Positions 1-27,370 of a stretch of DNA of 64,000 nucleotides are shown piece by piece. The notes below the pieces were generated by a model. It was given only the letters and a program-made list of their open reading frames with translations. It was not told the DNA's origin and searched no databases. This DNA comes from Paraspadella gotoi (taxonomy: Eukaryota > Chaetognatha): the NCBI GenBank assembly GCA_051294375.1, contig CM119270.1:11012100-11076099 (forward strand), read 5' to 3'. How positions within the stretch are numbered: position 1 is the stretch's first letter; every line of letters starts with the position of its first letter. Both the position numbers and the translations under genes were made by a program.

Positions 1-53
1 CCAGGGACCTTTAGATCTTCAGTCTAACGCTCTCCCAACTGAGCTATTTTGGC
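1..53 (-). tRNA. tRNA-Phe (GAA), partial at window edge
   Basis: Read on the minus strand this starts with an acceptor strand GCCAAAA and a D arm like AGCTCAGTTGGGAGAGC. It then has an anticodon arm with GAA in the loop ACTGAAGAT and runs off the window inside the T arm. It is nearly identical to the intact copy at 251-323, with A for G at acceptor position 4. The 3' half lies outside the window, so its integrity cannot be judged. Confidence 0.85.
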
Positions 54-89
54 AACTATAGTATAAAGTAATAAAATACAATTGAAACA

Positions 90-99
90 NNNNNNNNNN
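90..99. other. Assembly gap of ten Ns
   Basis: Ten N characters lie next to the 3' end of the tRNA-Gly-like sequence. The gap sits inside a repeated tRNA cluster, where assemblers often collapse or misjoin copies, so local copy number should not be trusted. Confidence 0.95.
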
Positions 100-166
100 C
101 TGAATGGAATTGAACCGGGTCTGTCCGCGTGGCGGACGAGGAATCTACCACTGAAACACCGATGCA
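100..166 (-). tRNA. tRNA-Gly (GCC)-like, truncated or degraded
   Basis: On the minus strand it begins GCATCGGTG and has a D arm TTCAGTGGTAGA and an anticodon loop CCGCCAC with anticodon GCC, all typical of eukaryotic tRNA-Gly. The T arm reads CCCGGTTCAATTCC, but its 3' stem and the acceptor strand do not match the 5' side before the Ns begin. It may be a pseudogene or a real tRNA damaged by poor assembly at the gap. The 5' half supports the call well and the 3' half does not. Confidence 0.6.
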
Positions 167-250
167 GTTATTATTTTTGGTTATGTTTTGCTCCACGTAT
201 TAAATAATATTACAAAATTGTCTAAGTAAAATAAGCACAAATGTTATTAG

Positions 251-323
251 TGCCGAAACCCGGGTTCGAACCAGGGCCCTTTAGATCTTCAGTCTAACGC
301 TCTCCCAACTGAGCTATTTCGGC
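251..323 (-). tRNA. tRNA-Phe (GAA)
   Basis: This is a complete 73-nt cloverleaf on the minus strand. The acceptor GCCGAAA pairs with TTTCGGC, followed by discriminator A. The D arm contains AGCTCAGTTGGGAGAGC, the anticodon loop ACTGAAGAT carries GAA, and the T loop is GGTTCGAACC. There is no intron. The base sequence upstream of its 5' end (ACTATAGTATAAAGTAAT) also flanks the partial copy at 1-53, so the two arose by duplication of a unit that includes flanking DNA. Confidence 0.95.
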
Positions 324-407
324 AACTATAGTATAAAGTAATATATAATATTATATTAATATATATATAACATAATAATATATTTACTTTATTTCCACTA
401 TTTCAAG

Positions 408-1069
408 GGTACTCCCAGAGCAGCCAACTGGATCACCTCTCCTCGGTGCTTCCCCATCATCAGAGTCAACTCTCTGCCGGCGACAAACTCCTCTCGACGA
501 GCCACTTGGGCCTCGACCCTCTGGGGCCGAGGCTGAGCAACGGCCTCACACCGGACTCCTCGCCGCCTCATCATCAACAACAGCAGCAACATCAACAACA
601 ACACCACTCCCAACAACCGCAACAACATCACCCCGGTGGCAACGGCAGCAACCCTCACCATCAACCCCAACAACAACATCACAACAATAACAACAACAAC
701 AAGCGAAAGAGAACGCTGAGCGCCCTAGGCGGCGGCTCCGGAGGTGGAAGCGGCGGTGGCGGCGGCGGAGTCGACGACGAAGTCGATTCGGTAGGTGACG
801 AGACGGAGGTGCTGGTCGGTCGGCTCGGTCCCGGCGCCGCGACTCATCATTCCGGCGCCGATCCGCCCGGCAACGGGGTCGGCGTCATCGTCTGCCCCGG
901 GGAGACGTCGCCCGGTGGCGCCACCGGCTACTACGGGCGTTCTCCGCCGGCGGCGCGATTTTCCTTGGCGGAGACCAACGCCTGGTCCGCCGCAGCAGCC
1001 GCAGCAGGAGGCGGACATGAGATCGACGAGAAGATGGGAGACTCTTTTCATCCTTTCAACAACTCTTGA
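408..1069 (+). CDS. 3'-terminal exon of an unidentified His/Gln-rich protein
   Basis: An open frame runs from an acceptor-like site (pyrimidine-rich stretch then TTTCAAG at 401-407) to TGA at 1067-1069. It encodes about 220 residues in codon phase 1. No good ATG opens it, so the 5' exons lie left of the window and the tRNAs at 1-323 would sit in its last intron, antisense. The protein has a Ser/Leu/His-rich start, a long Gln/His tract, an Asn tract followed by a basic KRKR motif (a possible nuclear signal), Gly/Ser runs, and an end in HPFNNS. This make-up is common in the tails of animal transcription factors, but no domain is visible and I do not recognise the gene. Confidence 0.6.
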
Positions 1070-1148
1070 GTCTTGAGTCTTGAGTCTTGAGTCTTGAGTC
1101 TTGAGTCTTGAGTCTTGAGTCTTGAGTCTTGAGTCTTGAGTCTTGAGT
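1064..1148. repeat. TCTTGAG minisatellite, 12 copies, contains the stop codon
   Basis: Twelve perfect copies of the 7-bp unit TCTTGAG begin three bases before the TGA of the upstream exon. The stop codon of that gene is the TGA inside the first unit. Because seven is not a multiple of three, successive units put TGA into each frame in turn. Confidence 0.95.
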
Positions 1149-1217
1149 CGAGAAGAGAGACTAGTGATGAGCGGTGGTTAATGAATAATGGTTATATAAG
1201 ATGGTCGACTCACTGAG

Positions 1218-1230
1218 AATAAAATTTATT
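1218..1230. terminator. Palindromic poly(A) signal AATAAAATTTATT
   Basis: AATAAA on the plus strand (1218-1223) lies about 150 bp after the stop of the plus-strand exon, which suits 3' end formation. The overlapping TTTATT (1225-1230) is AATAAA on the minus strand and could serve the convergent gene ending at 2595, with a 3'UTR near 1.4 kb. Use in both directions is inference. Confidence 0.5.
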
Positions 1231-2594
1231 TTTTAACCATGCTGTCACTGTGTGCATAGACGGCGAATAACCTGTTTTTATTATTCATTTCAATGTACAA
1301 ATTGTAAGTTTGAAGAACTTATTGAATCGTGTTGAAGTGGGTATTTTTATTTTTTTAATTTTTGGGTTTTAGTTTCATTGAGTTTTTTTTTGTTTAATCA
1401 ATAATTTTGGGATGTTATTAAAACGAACTTTCATTTTGCAGTTGCTATGAATTTGGTGACAATACGTAAATACTTAAAAGTCCTTTTCTCGTTATATCGC
1501 CGTCCACCGCTGTTATTGAATCATTTTATACAATGGGCGATTATGACCGAATAAATTTTGTAATTAGAGGCTTTGAAACCGTCTCAACTACATCCACGAG
1601 AATATTACATTAAAATAAATTATTCGTTGTGTTCGTATGGGAAGGTTATATGAGGATTATTGGTTGTGCGTCTTTATGCTATTTTTCATTTGTTCAAATG
1701 CTGATAATGTTACTGATTATGATGTTTCGGTACATTAACTAATTGAGTCTTTTTACGTTGTTCTTTAGAATCTTAAAAAAAGATAAATTTTTTTGCAAAT
1801 GGCCCCCCCAAAAACCCCTCAATTTTAGGATACCATGTACATAAGCGATACATTATCTACGTGCCATCGTTTTCGAAATTTTGGTTTTTTTAAACAATAT
1901 ATACTAGCATGACTTTTTGCTCAAACCCCATATGTAGTTTTGAACTTTTGTTAAACCTTTTTTCTCTCTCCCTCTCTCATTGCGACATTGTGTAACATTT
2001 GAATCTGCCAACTTACATTTTTTTACTATATGTATACTGTACATTGATTAGCTGAATTATGTGTACCTTATTCACAATTTACGATTGTAATCATTAAAGA
2101 TCGAATTGAGTAAAATAATTATTTAAATTATACAAAGTTGGAGTTTGTAGAAGAGTAGTTTCAATCATAGAGAGTTTAAGCTCGTTTAGCTTCTAATGTG
2201 TACAAACGCTTATATTTATACAACGAAATATTCTCAGTTATTCTTCTATTAAATGTATTATCCCAATTTGGTTCGAGGACAGTTTTTTTTCAAAGTTCAA
2301 GTAAACTGCGAGATTCCGATCTGTCGAGACTCTTAATGCGTAAACAAAATAGCAAAAGGAGACTTTAATTTTTCTCATTTGCTGAGGAGCTAAAACGAAA
2401 AGAGGATTCGAATATTCTCACTTTAGTCTGGCACTTGTTGAAGATTAGTTCGTTCGATATAAAATTCAATTAATTCTAATTTAACGAATTCGATGCAATA
2501 GTTTTAAAATAACTGTGACACATCATCGGCAATTTGAAAGACAATAACAATAACATTGTTACATTGTTACTAACAGCTAAGCAGTTAACAACTT
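1231..2594. other. Convergent intergenic / 3'UTR DNA
   Basis: AT-rich sequence lies between two convergent genes. I see no open frame with coding character and no RNA gene here. Part of it is probably 3'UTR of the minus-strand proprotein gene. Confidence 0.5.
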
Positions 2595-5954
<3,360 letters not shown>

Positions 5955-6384
5955 CTTCGCTCGATTCCAGCTGCTGCCGCGAGAGAGTTTATTTTTTTTC
6001 TATAATTTTTATTATAATTTTTTTTACATTTTTTTTGTTCTTTAAGTTTTAAGTAAAAAATGTTTTAAAATCTTATAATTTTAAAATCCCATTAAATTTG
6101 TTTTTCATTTTGTTTTGTATATTTATTTCTTTGTTGTAATTACTCGTATTGTGTTCGATTAGATTTGATGAAATCCCGAAATTGAGAGAATTTTTTGTAA
6201 AATTTCTCGTACGAATCGAGCTGATTAATCGAATTTTTTTGAATCAATTGACCAGAAGAGAAAAGATAAACTTTTTACTGAAGTTTTTAGAATTTAGTTG
6301 AATCAAGTTGTAATTTTACGAGAGCCGATCTCCGACTACATTGCGGACGTCACAATCCGCGTTCGTAGTAATATAAAACGTAGG

Positions 6385-6720
<336 letters not shown>

Positions 6721-9399
6721 AAATTGACCGAAAAAAAAATATATGAGAAAAAAGTAGCGAAATGAATTTTCAAGTCTCGTAACAAAAAATAATGACTCTG
6801 GGAGAAAAAGAAGGTAGAGGAAGAGGAAGAGGAAGAAGAGGAGGAGGAACAGAATAAAAAGGAATCAGTTTAGGAGAATAGATATGGTAGGAAAAAGACC
6901 AGTTGAGGGGGGGGGGTGATAGGTGATATTAGGTGGAGAGTAGGAGTGGATCCACTTTTCGAATCGACAGGGTGAAGAGTAAAGAGAAGAATTTTGGGTT
7001 GTAATTAGGGTTAAAAAAATCTGAGAAGAGAAAAAAAAGATAGGAGCATAAAACTATGATGAGGACGAAGACGACGACGATGACGATTCGAATGATGAAT
7101 AACAGAAACGTTTCTCTTTTTTTAAATTTCGGCGATCATTAGATCGTTAGGTCGTCGCTTTCGCGGTTTCCGTTCTCAAAAGATCCAAGTATTGGATGTT
7201 ATAAGTATAAGTATAAGTATTGGATGTTATAAGTATTAACTAGACGGCGGCGGAAACAACGTTGGCGGCGACCGCGCGGCAGCGGCGACGTGGCGGCGAC
7301 GGCGGCGGCGGCGGCATTACTTTTACGGTTTGTATTTTAAACCGGATTTCTTTTATCTAGCCTTTTTTAACTTTCTCAATCAGATTTTTACTTAACTTTT
7401 GAAATTTAAATACTTTATTTCTATTTTCTTCATTGTTTTGCCAAGTTTTTCGGTTTCTATATTTTTTCACACAATTTCTTATTTTTACATTAATAGTTTT
7501 GATTCCCGAATTCCTTGAAAATCTGTTACTTTAGAGCAAAATAATTAACGAAAAGAAGTCAGGGTCGTCGTCTTTGTCGTCGTCTTCGTCGTCGTCGTAT
7601 TCGTTCTTGTCTATGAAGTGGGTCATGTTTTATTCAAGGGCATCGGATGAGGAGAAGCCAATCCATGGTCTCGACACCTTGGCCATCCCACATTGTTACC
7701 CACAATTTCCGTCGCTATTATAAGTATTTCTAATCATTTATTTAAGACAAATTTTTCATGAAACGCGTGATACCAAAGAAAGAGCAATCATCCTTCAATT
7801 TGAAAAAATAAACTTGATCAGATTTTCTTAATTGAATAATAATGATGATGATGATGATTTTTTAAGGTTTTTTAAAATTTAAACCCATTTATCATTAAAA
7901 TTTTTAAAATTTGTAATACTAACTTTTATCTAACTTTTTAATCTTTCCGAAAAATTTTTTTAAGCATTTCTTATATATAGTTAAATATTAAAATGCTTCC
8001 ATGCGTGTGGAAAATTAATTTAATCAAAATCTAACATTATAAGTCAATTTGGTTATAAAAGGTTATAAAAGGTTATAAAAGACTTGCATTGCAGACTATT
8101 TCATATTGTAAAAAAATGTTTAATTCTGGTCCGCCTTACTATGCATGCACAACTACAAAAATCTAGTGAAAGAGTCATCTTAAGAAGTTGGGATTTTCTG
8201 TAATACTTCTACACCCTGGACAATAGGGTCTCAGGACCGATCAGCTCTAGAAGTAATGTTCCCTCGTCATATAATTTATATTATAAAAACTAAAGTTTGG
8301 TAAAAAAATCGACGTTTTAGGCCACGTTAAAATATCATATTGAAGCAAAGACTAAAAGGCCATGTAGTTTGGCCTTCGACAAGAAAATTTTTAAGCGACG
8401 CAAAAATTTACTCTCAATAAAGGAAGACGATTTTGGTCGTAGTTCAGCCAGATTTTGAATGATATTTCTAACTTTTTAATAATTTTAACTTTTTAAGCAT
8501 TTATCTATTCAATGATATGTTGAAATATTATGTATTTATATTAAGTCATTCACGAGTAATTATTTTTTTTATGTCATTCGTTTTCATACACGGGAGTATT
8601 TCTGCTGGAATATAAACCAAAAAATAAAAAAAAATAACTTAATTAAAGTTAATTTCTTAAAAAAACATCGGAAAGTAAAAAAGCTAAAAATTTGGTTGCT
8701 TTAATTCGGCTATTTTCAAAGGAAAACAAACGTTTCTCTTTTTGAGCTTTTCATATTTTGTCATTTCTCACGAAAAAAATATTTAGTCACGTTTTAAAAA
8801 TTATTTCAAATTTTGAAGCAACTTGGAATTTTGTATTTAGGGATTAGGTCCATTATGGATTACTATTTAGGTTAGCTTGCGTTCTATATTTAGAAAGATA
8901 ATACGAAAAATTTAAATTCTTACTTAATTGAAGATCTTCTGTTTTCTTTTTCCACCTATACAATGACATCTCGTAATCAAAAGCAAAGATTTTCATTGAA
9001 AACAAGTGACGTTTCTAAATTGCTCTACATTTTTGTCATACCTTAGAACTTTTACGGTCAATTTTGGAGGCAAACTTCTGTTCTCACACGACAACCAACT
9101 TTCCTTTAATTATATTTTATTAACTGGTTTTTTTTTTTCAATTTTTTTACCAAATTCAAATCCTAAACCTTTTCCTTCGACAGCCCCAATTTCCTTTCTC
9201 TTCCTCTTTCACTTTCTTCATTCCCCTTCCTCCCTTCCCCTTTCCTCCCTTCCCCCTTCCCCCTTCCCCCTTCCCCCTTCCTCCCTTTCCCCATTTTTTT
9301 CACAAGAAACTCTGGTTTTGAAATTTCCCTTCGTCCTGACGCAGCCTTCGAACCTCTCTCTCTCTCCCTATCTTTCTGTCGTCCTCTCTCTTCGATGCC

Positions 9400-9402
<3 letters not shown>

Positions 9403-9433
<31 letters not shown>

Positions 9434-9593
9434 AACTCTCTCTCTCTCGAGCTCTGGCAACTCGCACGTGCCAAGGAGCCGCGCGCTGTGCCTCCAGAAA
9501 GAAGAGGAGAGGAAGAGCAGGAAGAAGTTAAGGAGGAGGAGGAGGAGGTTGCACATGCGGACAGCCTAGAGTGACGACGCAAGACGAGAAAAG

Positions 9594-9667
<74 letters not shown>

Positions 9668-9980
9668 ACTGGCGGCCCTGTCTCCGCTTTCCTGTAGCAG
9701 GGTCAAATCTCGGATTCTGCCCTATTCCTCCTCCTCCTCTCGTCCCTTTTCAACAGGAACCCTATACTTCCTCCTCCTCTTCCTCCTCAATTTTTTCTCA
9801 CACGCTTCCTCCCCGCAACCCCCCTTCTTACCCCCCTCTCTCTCTCTCCCTCTCTCTTTCTCTCTCTCTCTTTCTTTCTTTCTCTCTTCCTCTCTCTCTC
9901 TTTCTCTTTTCTTTCTCCTTCCTTTCTCGTTTAACAATCTCAAATTATAATTTAGACAGAGAGAGTGTTCTTTTCCCCAA

Positions 9981-10028
<48 letters not shown>
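9403..10028. repeat. Cluster of (CT)n arrays and polypyrimidine DNA
   Basis: Pure or lightly broken (CT)n runs lie at 9403-9432, 9594-9667 and 9985-10028, with CT/TTTC-rich spacers between them. Apparent proteins across this region are low-complexity artefacts. Confidence 0.9.
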
Positions 10029-10032
<4 letters not shown>

Positions 10033-10511
10033 CAAATCGCGCCATTTTATAAATCGCGCCCCATTTTTTTCTCTCGGTCTCTGGAATTTCTTCTTCACGA
10101 ACTCGACTCGTCGAATCTCGTTTCTTCTCCGAATTAATTCCCGATTTTATTTTCCTTCTCGAAGTCATTTTCGTCTCCAGTAAAAGCGATTGTGAAACCG
10201 TTAAACAATGACGAAGAGCCATGTGCCATTTGACAATCTCCAGTAACGATCGTCTAAGCCTTCCACTTTGTGTTTACGTGGGTTTACCCTTGAAAGCTTG
10301 GAGTACCAACCCGAAAATATACATTATACTGGAGATTCTGTGTGCGATAACAAGCACTTTTCTTCCAGAATTTAAGGAACTTTCGTCGTCAAAATGTAAA
10401 TCTGGGCGTGGTCCAGGGTCAAGCAATTATCAAGCATCGAAGAAAAAATGATTTAAGATCAAACCATTCTCAAAAAAAAAAAATCCATCAATTTTTTTTC
10501 ACTCTTGTGGC

Positions 10512-10514
<3 letters not shown>

Positions 10515-10607
<93 letters not shown>
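10515..10607. repeat. (CT)n array
   Basis: An uninterrupted dinucleotide run of about 93 bp, with no nearby gene identified. Confidence 0.95.
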
Positions 10608-10610
<3 letters not shown>

Positions 10611-11504
10611 ATCGCGAATGAGATGTTTTTTTTTTTCTCTCCCATGGTGGTTCGATTGGATTGGAGAGAAACAGTGTTTAATGTTTTCGAGGTTTTTGAT
10701 CGAAGTCTCTTTCGCCTTGGGGAATTCTTTCGACGCGCGATCAGAAAACATTTTAAGATTTCTATAGAGAAAACCTAAAAACTTAAAGACGTTTGAAGAT
10801 CTCTCCCTAAATGTTTTGATGGAGGAGAATGGATGTTTAAATATCCGAATATTTAAAAATTCTGTCAAAATTTGATTTAACCAAAGTGAAAATCTGAGTG
10901 ATCGAGTTAGTAAGTAAATTAAGAAATACTTTGTTAAAAAGTAAGATCTTCATTTATTTTAAAATCCAATGACACTCAAAATATAAAACTGTTTAGTTTC
11001 CACGAGAAGGAAATATGTTTTTTGCTGAATGAAGGTCAAACAACTTCTAATTCTATTTTTTTACCTAATATTGTACTTGGAACAATCGTGAACAACTCAG
11101 ACTCAGGTTCAGAACTTTTATTGAACTCGTATGACTTTCTATTGAAACAATGGACGCTCTTCATGTAAAAAGGGTTAATAAATGTAGAAATATGCAGCTG
11201 TATTGACGTATTGTACTATCCCTACCTCCACTCTTCTTGGTCACTTCACAGCTTCAAATACACAATAAAAAACATTGAGTTATTGACTCAAATAGATAAA
11301 CTGCTTCTTACCTATTTGGAAAACCTCGAGCCACAAGGGGGTTCGGACAACGGACGTCAAGTTTAGTCAGCGAATCAACTGATATAAACAAAACGTTAAA
11401 AAAAAAGTAAACTTTTAAAGAATGAGAAGAAAAAAATATGAAAATCCGGAAAATGATGTGAAAATGAATCGAGGGAATCAGATTTGATGAAGAGGCGCGA
11501 TATT

Positions 11505-11612
11505 GGGATCGAGGGATCGAGGGATCGAGGGATCGAGGGATCGAGAGATCGACGGATCGACGGATCGACGGATCGATGGATCGACGGAACGACGGATCGA
11601 AGGATCGACGGA
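11505..11612. repeat. 8-bp tandem array GGGATCGA / GGATCGAC
   Basis: About thirteen degenerate copies of an 8-bp unit drift from GGGATCGA at the left end to GGATCGAC at the right. On the minus strand it gives an Arg/Ser/Asp/Pro repeat frame, which is probably a by-product. Confidence 0.85.
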
Positions 11613-13155
11613 ATGACAGGTCCGGACTACGCGGAGATCTGACTCCCTGAATCATCTCTTCCCGGGGGAAGGGCCTCAGAATGACACAATGAAGGCTTTT
11701 GGGCAGAGGGCGCGCCCGATGACTTTATCTAGAAGGTATTCTGCTTGAGAAATGAGCATGCCCGATGTTTGATCGTGTATAAATTTTTAAACATCCTTTT
11801 TCGATGGACAGCTTATTTATCTATGGGTTAACATTAGATTAGAGGGTTGTCTTTGTCTGAGCGCGGCCCTGGACTTGATACCTGCTTTCAACAAATGAAC
11901 ATCCTCTCCTGTCCAGATTCTTCTGTATTGTCTACATCCCTTCGCAACTTCCATCATAGTTTCTGCCAGGGGAACCCAGCTCGATTCGTATTTGTTTATT
12001 TTGGCGAACCGTTCAAAAGTGTGTATTTTTCTCAGGTACTATCAACAATCCTCCGTACATTAATTAATTATAATTTTTAAAATATTAAATAAATTTAAGA
12101 GATGAAAAACGACGCAACGGTGGATATTATCCACTTGCTCACAATGATGATTTTCGCAGATCAAGTTCCCTCAGCAAGGGTCCATGAAAAAGAGCGACGA
12201 AGCGACTTCAACGTGTACTTAAATTTATCGGTCGGTCTACATTAAAAATTATCTCATGATTTATTTGCTTCGAGAAAATCATATCAAAGAACTGTATTCA
12301 ACTTCTACAATTTTACTTGACTTTATTTGGGGCGGGAATCCGATGAAAAGAGATTACAATCACGATCCACGTTATGCGGAAACGGCAGCGCGAAACCAGG
12401 GGGCTGATCACGTGATATCGAAGCAGGTCTTCAACTTTTTCTCCTTCCGAAATCGATCTTTTTTCTTCCGATCTCGATTTTCGACTCAGCGAGCCTCGCG
12501 CAGAGTAGGCCGCTTCGCCTTATGATATAAATTTTCAAATTTTTAATGATTCATATCCTATATTTCGATTTGTATTTGTTCTCCGGAAGCCGTTTCCAAG
12601 AAATATAGTTTCATATACACCAATGCAAAAAAAATTGAACCGGGGAAAAAATTCCTAACGCTCGATCACCATCGGTCCTTGATCTTAACACCGGACTCCG
12701 CGGATCGAAAACTAAACCAGACTTGATCGATCTTCGTGCGTTCGCAAACAGCTACAGCGTGGTCATTAAAAAGAGGGATACTAAAACATCCGGTCGACAA
12801 TTTTTTCTTATTTATTTCCTTTGAGAAAGAAAAGTTTTTCTCTGGTTTCGACTTCGATCGAAAGACTAAAATTTTTCGATCTCTATTCATTCATTTTTTT
12901 TTCTTCTCAACTTTTTTTCTTCGCTACTTTTCGCGTTCACGACATCGGATGAATTTTTTTTTTTTGACACTCACCAATTTCGTCAGTTTTTGTTTCCTTT
13001 CGTTCATTGGTTGTGACTTTTTGTTCATTGGATTTTCCTTGGTATAGTAAAGCAATTTGATTGAGGTAATTCTTTCCAATCGTTACATATCGCCAATTAG
13101 GAAAGTCTTTTACCCTTCGTTCAGAAAGTTTAATTTCTGCTCAACCTCTTTTTTT

Positions 13156-13461
13156 ATGACAATCTCCTCCCGTTTCATTCGTTGGCTTTTTGTTTCGCTC
13201 TTGTTTATGACAGTCGCCGTCAATTTCAGTTGGCCAATGGCCAGTCCTTTTCCTCTTCATTCTTTCCCCGATTATGACGTTTGCTTCGATAATTTTATTT
13301 TTGGAAAATCGCGAAATAATCCTGGATATACGGTCGGTGGTTGTGAGTTGTATCCATCTTTTGGAATGAGTTGTTCGATTGTTTTTTTTTCCCCCTTTTT
13401 TTTATCTATCTTTAATATTAATGTGCTTGCTCTATGAATATTTTTTTAGTTTCTTTTTATA

Positions 13462-13507
<46 letters not shown>

Positions 13508-13519
13508 TCCTTCTTTCCT

Positions 13520-13571
<52 letters not shown>

Positions 13572-14332
13572 TTCTCTATTTTTTCGTATCTATATTTGTG
13601 AATTTTTTGAATAATCTTTTACATCTTTTTCCCTATTTTCTTCATTTTATATTATGTTTTTTTATTCATCTTAGAGTAATTGTTTCCTCGTTCGAGTTCT
13701 CTCGCGCTCTTCGTATTTTCTTCACTTTTCCCCATTTGCGGTTTTTTTTTTTCATTTTACATTATTCTTTTTTTATATTACCCACGATTTCGATTCTCGA
13801 TCGAGATCCAGTTTTCTTCTTCACCCAAACTCGTCTTAATCATTTTGAGAAGAAAAACGATAGAAGATGAAAAGAAAAACTTCGCGTGAAAAAGATTAAA
13901 AAAATGAAGATGATGAAATTGTGAAGGTGAAACCAGAGGATGCCGACAACAACGACAACAACCACAACGACGGCGAAGAATAAAAAAAAAAAAAGATCGC
14001 CGCCGAACAACAAGAAATTCGATGGATCTCTTCCCGATTCTTCGCGCGCGTTTTTCCTTTTTTATTGTTTTGTTTTTACGATCTTATGTATGTATATTTC
14101 AGTCTTTCTTTCCGGTTTTTCGTCTTTTGTTTAATCATTCCTTTTTCAATTAACGCCCACAGATGACGACTCCGCTCTTCCTCACGAAATCTTCGACGTC
14201 GGCGACTCACACGTCCAAAACTCGCGTCCAAACCATCGCCAACGCCAAAGCCAACCACGCCATCGCCGACGGAAGCGCCAACGCCATTCGTCGGGCCACA
14301 AATTGCGCCACCGTAGAAGCCTTCGAATCTAG
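13156..14332 (+). CDS. Putative secreted basic peptide, 2 exons
   Basis: Exon 1 (13156-13342) starts with an ATG and encodes a classical signal peptide whose hydrophobic core is WLFVSLLFMTVAVNF, with a plausible cut after WPMA. It ends at a GTGAGT donor in phase 1. Exon 2 (14163-14332) follows a CCCACAG acceptor in the matching phase and ends at TAG, for 118 residues in total. The mature part has one Cys, a NFIFGKSR motif that resembles an amidated monobasic-cleaved peptide, an acidic stretch (ALPHEIFDVGDSH), and a very basic tail rich in RHRRRKRQR. I do not recognise the family. The weak points are the single intron call across a TTTC array and the low GC of exon 1. Exon 2 alone looks better supported by codon use. 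Confidence 0.4.
13465..13572. repeat. (TTTC)n array
   Basis: A tetranucleotide run with a few TTCC variants lies inside the proposed intron of the secreted-peptide gene. The Phe-Leu-Ser repeat frame across it is an artefact. Confidence 0.95.
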
Positions 14333-15235
14333 AATCGTCTCGTGGAAGAGCAGAAGTCTCGAAGATTGAAATACGACGTCGAAACACGTGAGAGAATCTA
14401 TTTCTATTAGTTGTTCTGTTTGTGTTTAATTGTTTATTTTAATTTGTTTAAAATTAGTTCATTTTTGTCCCGATATGATTAGTTGTTGATTGAATATGCG
14501 ATATGAAGATAAGACGCTGACAAAACATGATAAATACAGAGTTTCTCAAGTGTACTGTCTCTTTAGTTATAAAAACTGCATTTACTATAGTCGTTAGATT
14601 TAGAAGTCCATACAGTTTTATATGATGTTGTGGCGGTATATTCACACCGCCTCACGTCCATCATCGTTCAGTCAATCCCATTGGGAACACACCATCCAAG
14701 GCGTTGTGTTCCATCCACAGTTGTCCTTACAACATTCCTCTGCGTTGGCAAAGCGAGACCGTCCTAGGGTAACCGCGCCAGTGACTGGAAGCCCCCAAAG
14801 CCAACAGTGAGATCCCCCATCCCAATAGGCATCACAGGCAAACCGGCTGTTGCCATAATGTGTTCATTTTTAAAATCAAACGATTATATCACTTTTTATC
14901 GGCACGCAAAGCAAATTTCGAGAAAATCCTTTGTCAATTTTAAAATATTCAAATCTTTCTAACTACCTTTTTTTCAGCTACTTGTCTACATAATAATTTG
15001 TAGGCACGGTATAATGATGGTCACAGCCCTTTCCGAACATATTTTTACCATAGTCCTTCCAATTTAAGAGTAATTGATGGGTTTTAATTGAAAGATTGTT
15101 ACGTACATGCAGCTGGTTTGACAGAGCCAATTGCATTAACAATACATATGAGCTGCAGTCAGCTGGAAAATAGTTCTATCAGTAAAAATCAGTAAAAAAT
15201 CACTAATCATCTAACAAAATATGCTTTTCCTGCAG

Positions 15236-27370
<12,135 letters not shown>

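Noticed and set aside
11505-11612. Regular short repeats as a CRISPR array
   Set aside because: The 8-bp units are directly adjacent without spacers, and the genome is eukaryotic.
13379-13870. 163-codon frame across the TTTC array
   Set aside because: Its Phe-Leu-Ser repeats come from the tetranucleotide array, and the rest is AT-rich intron-like DNA.
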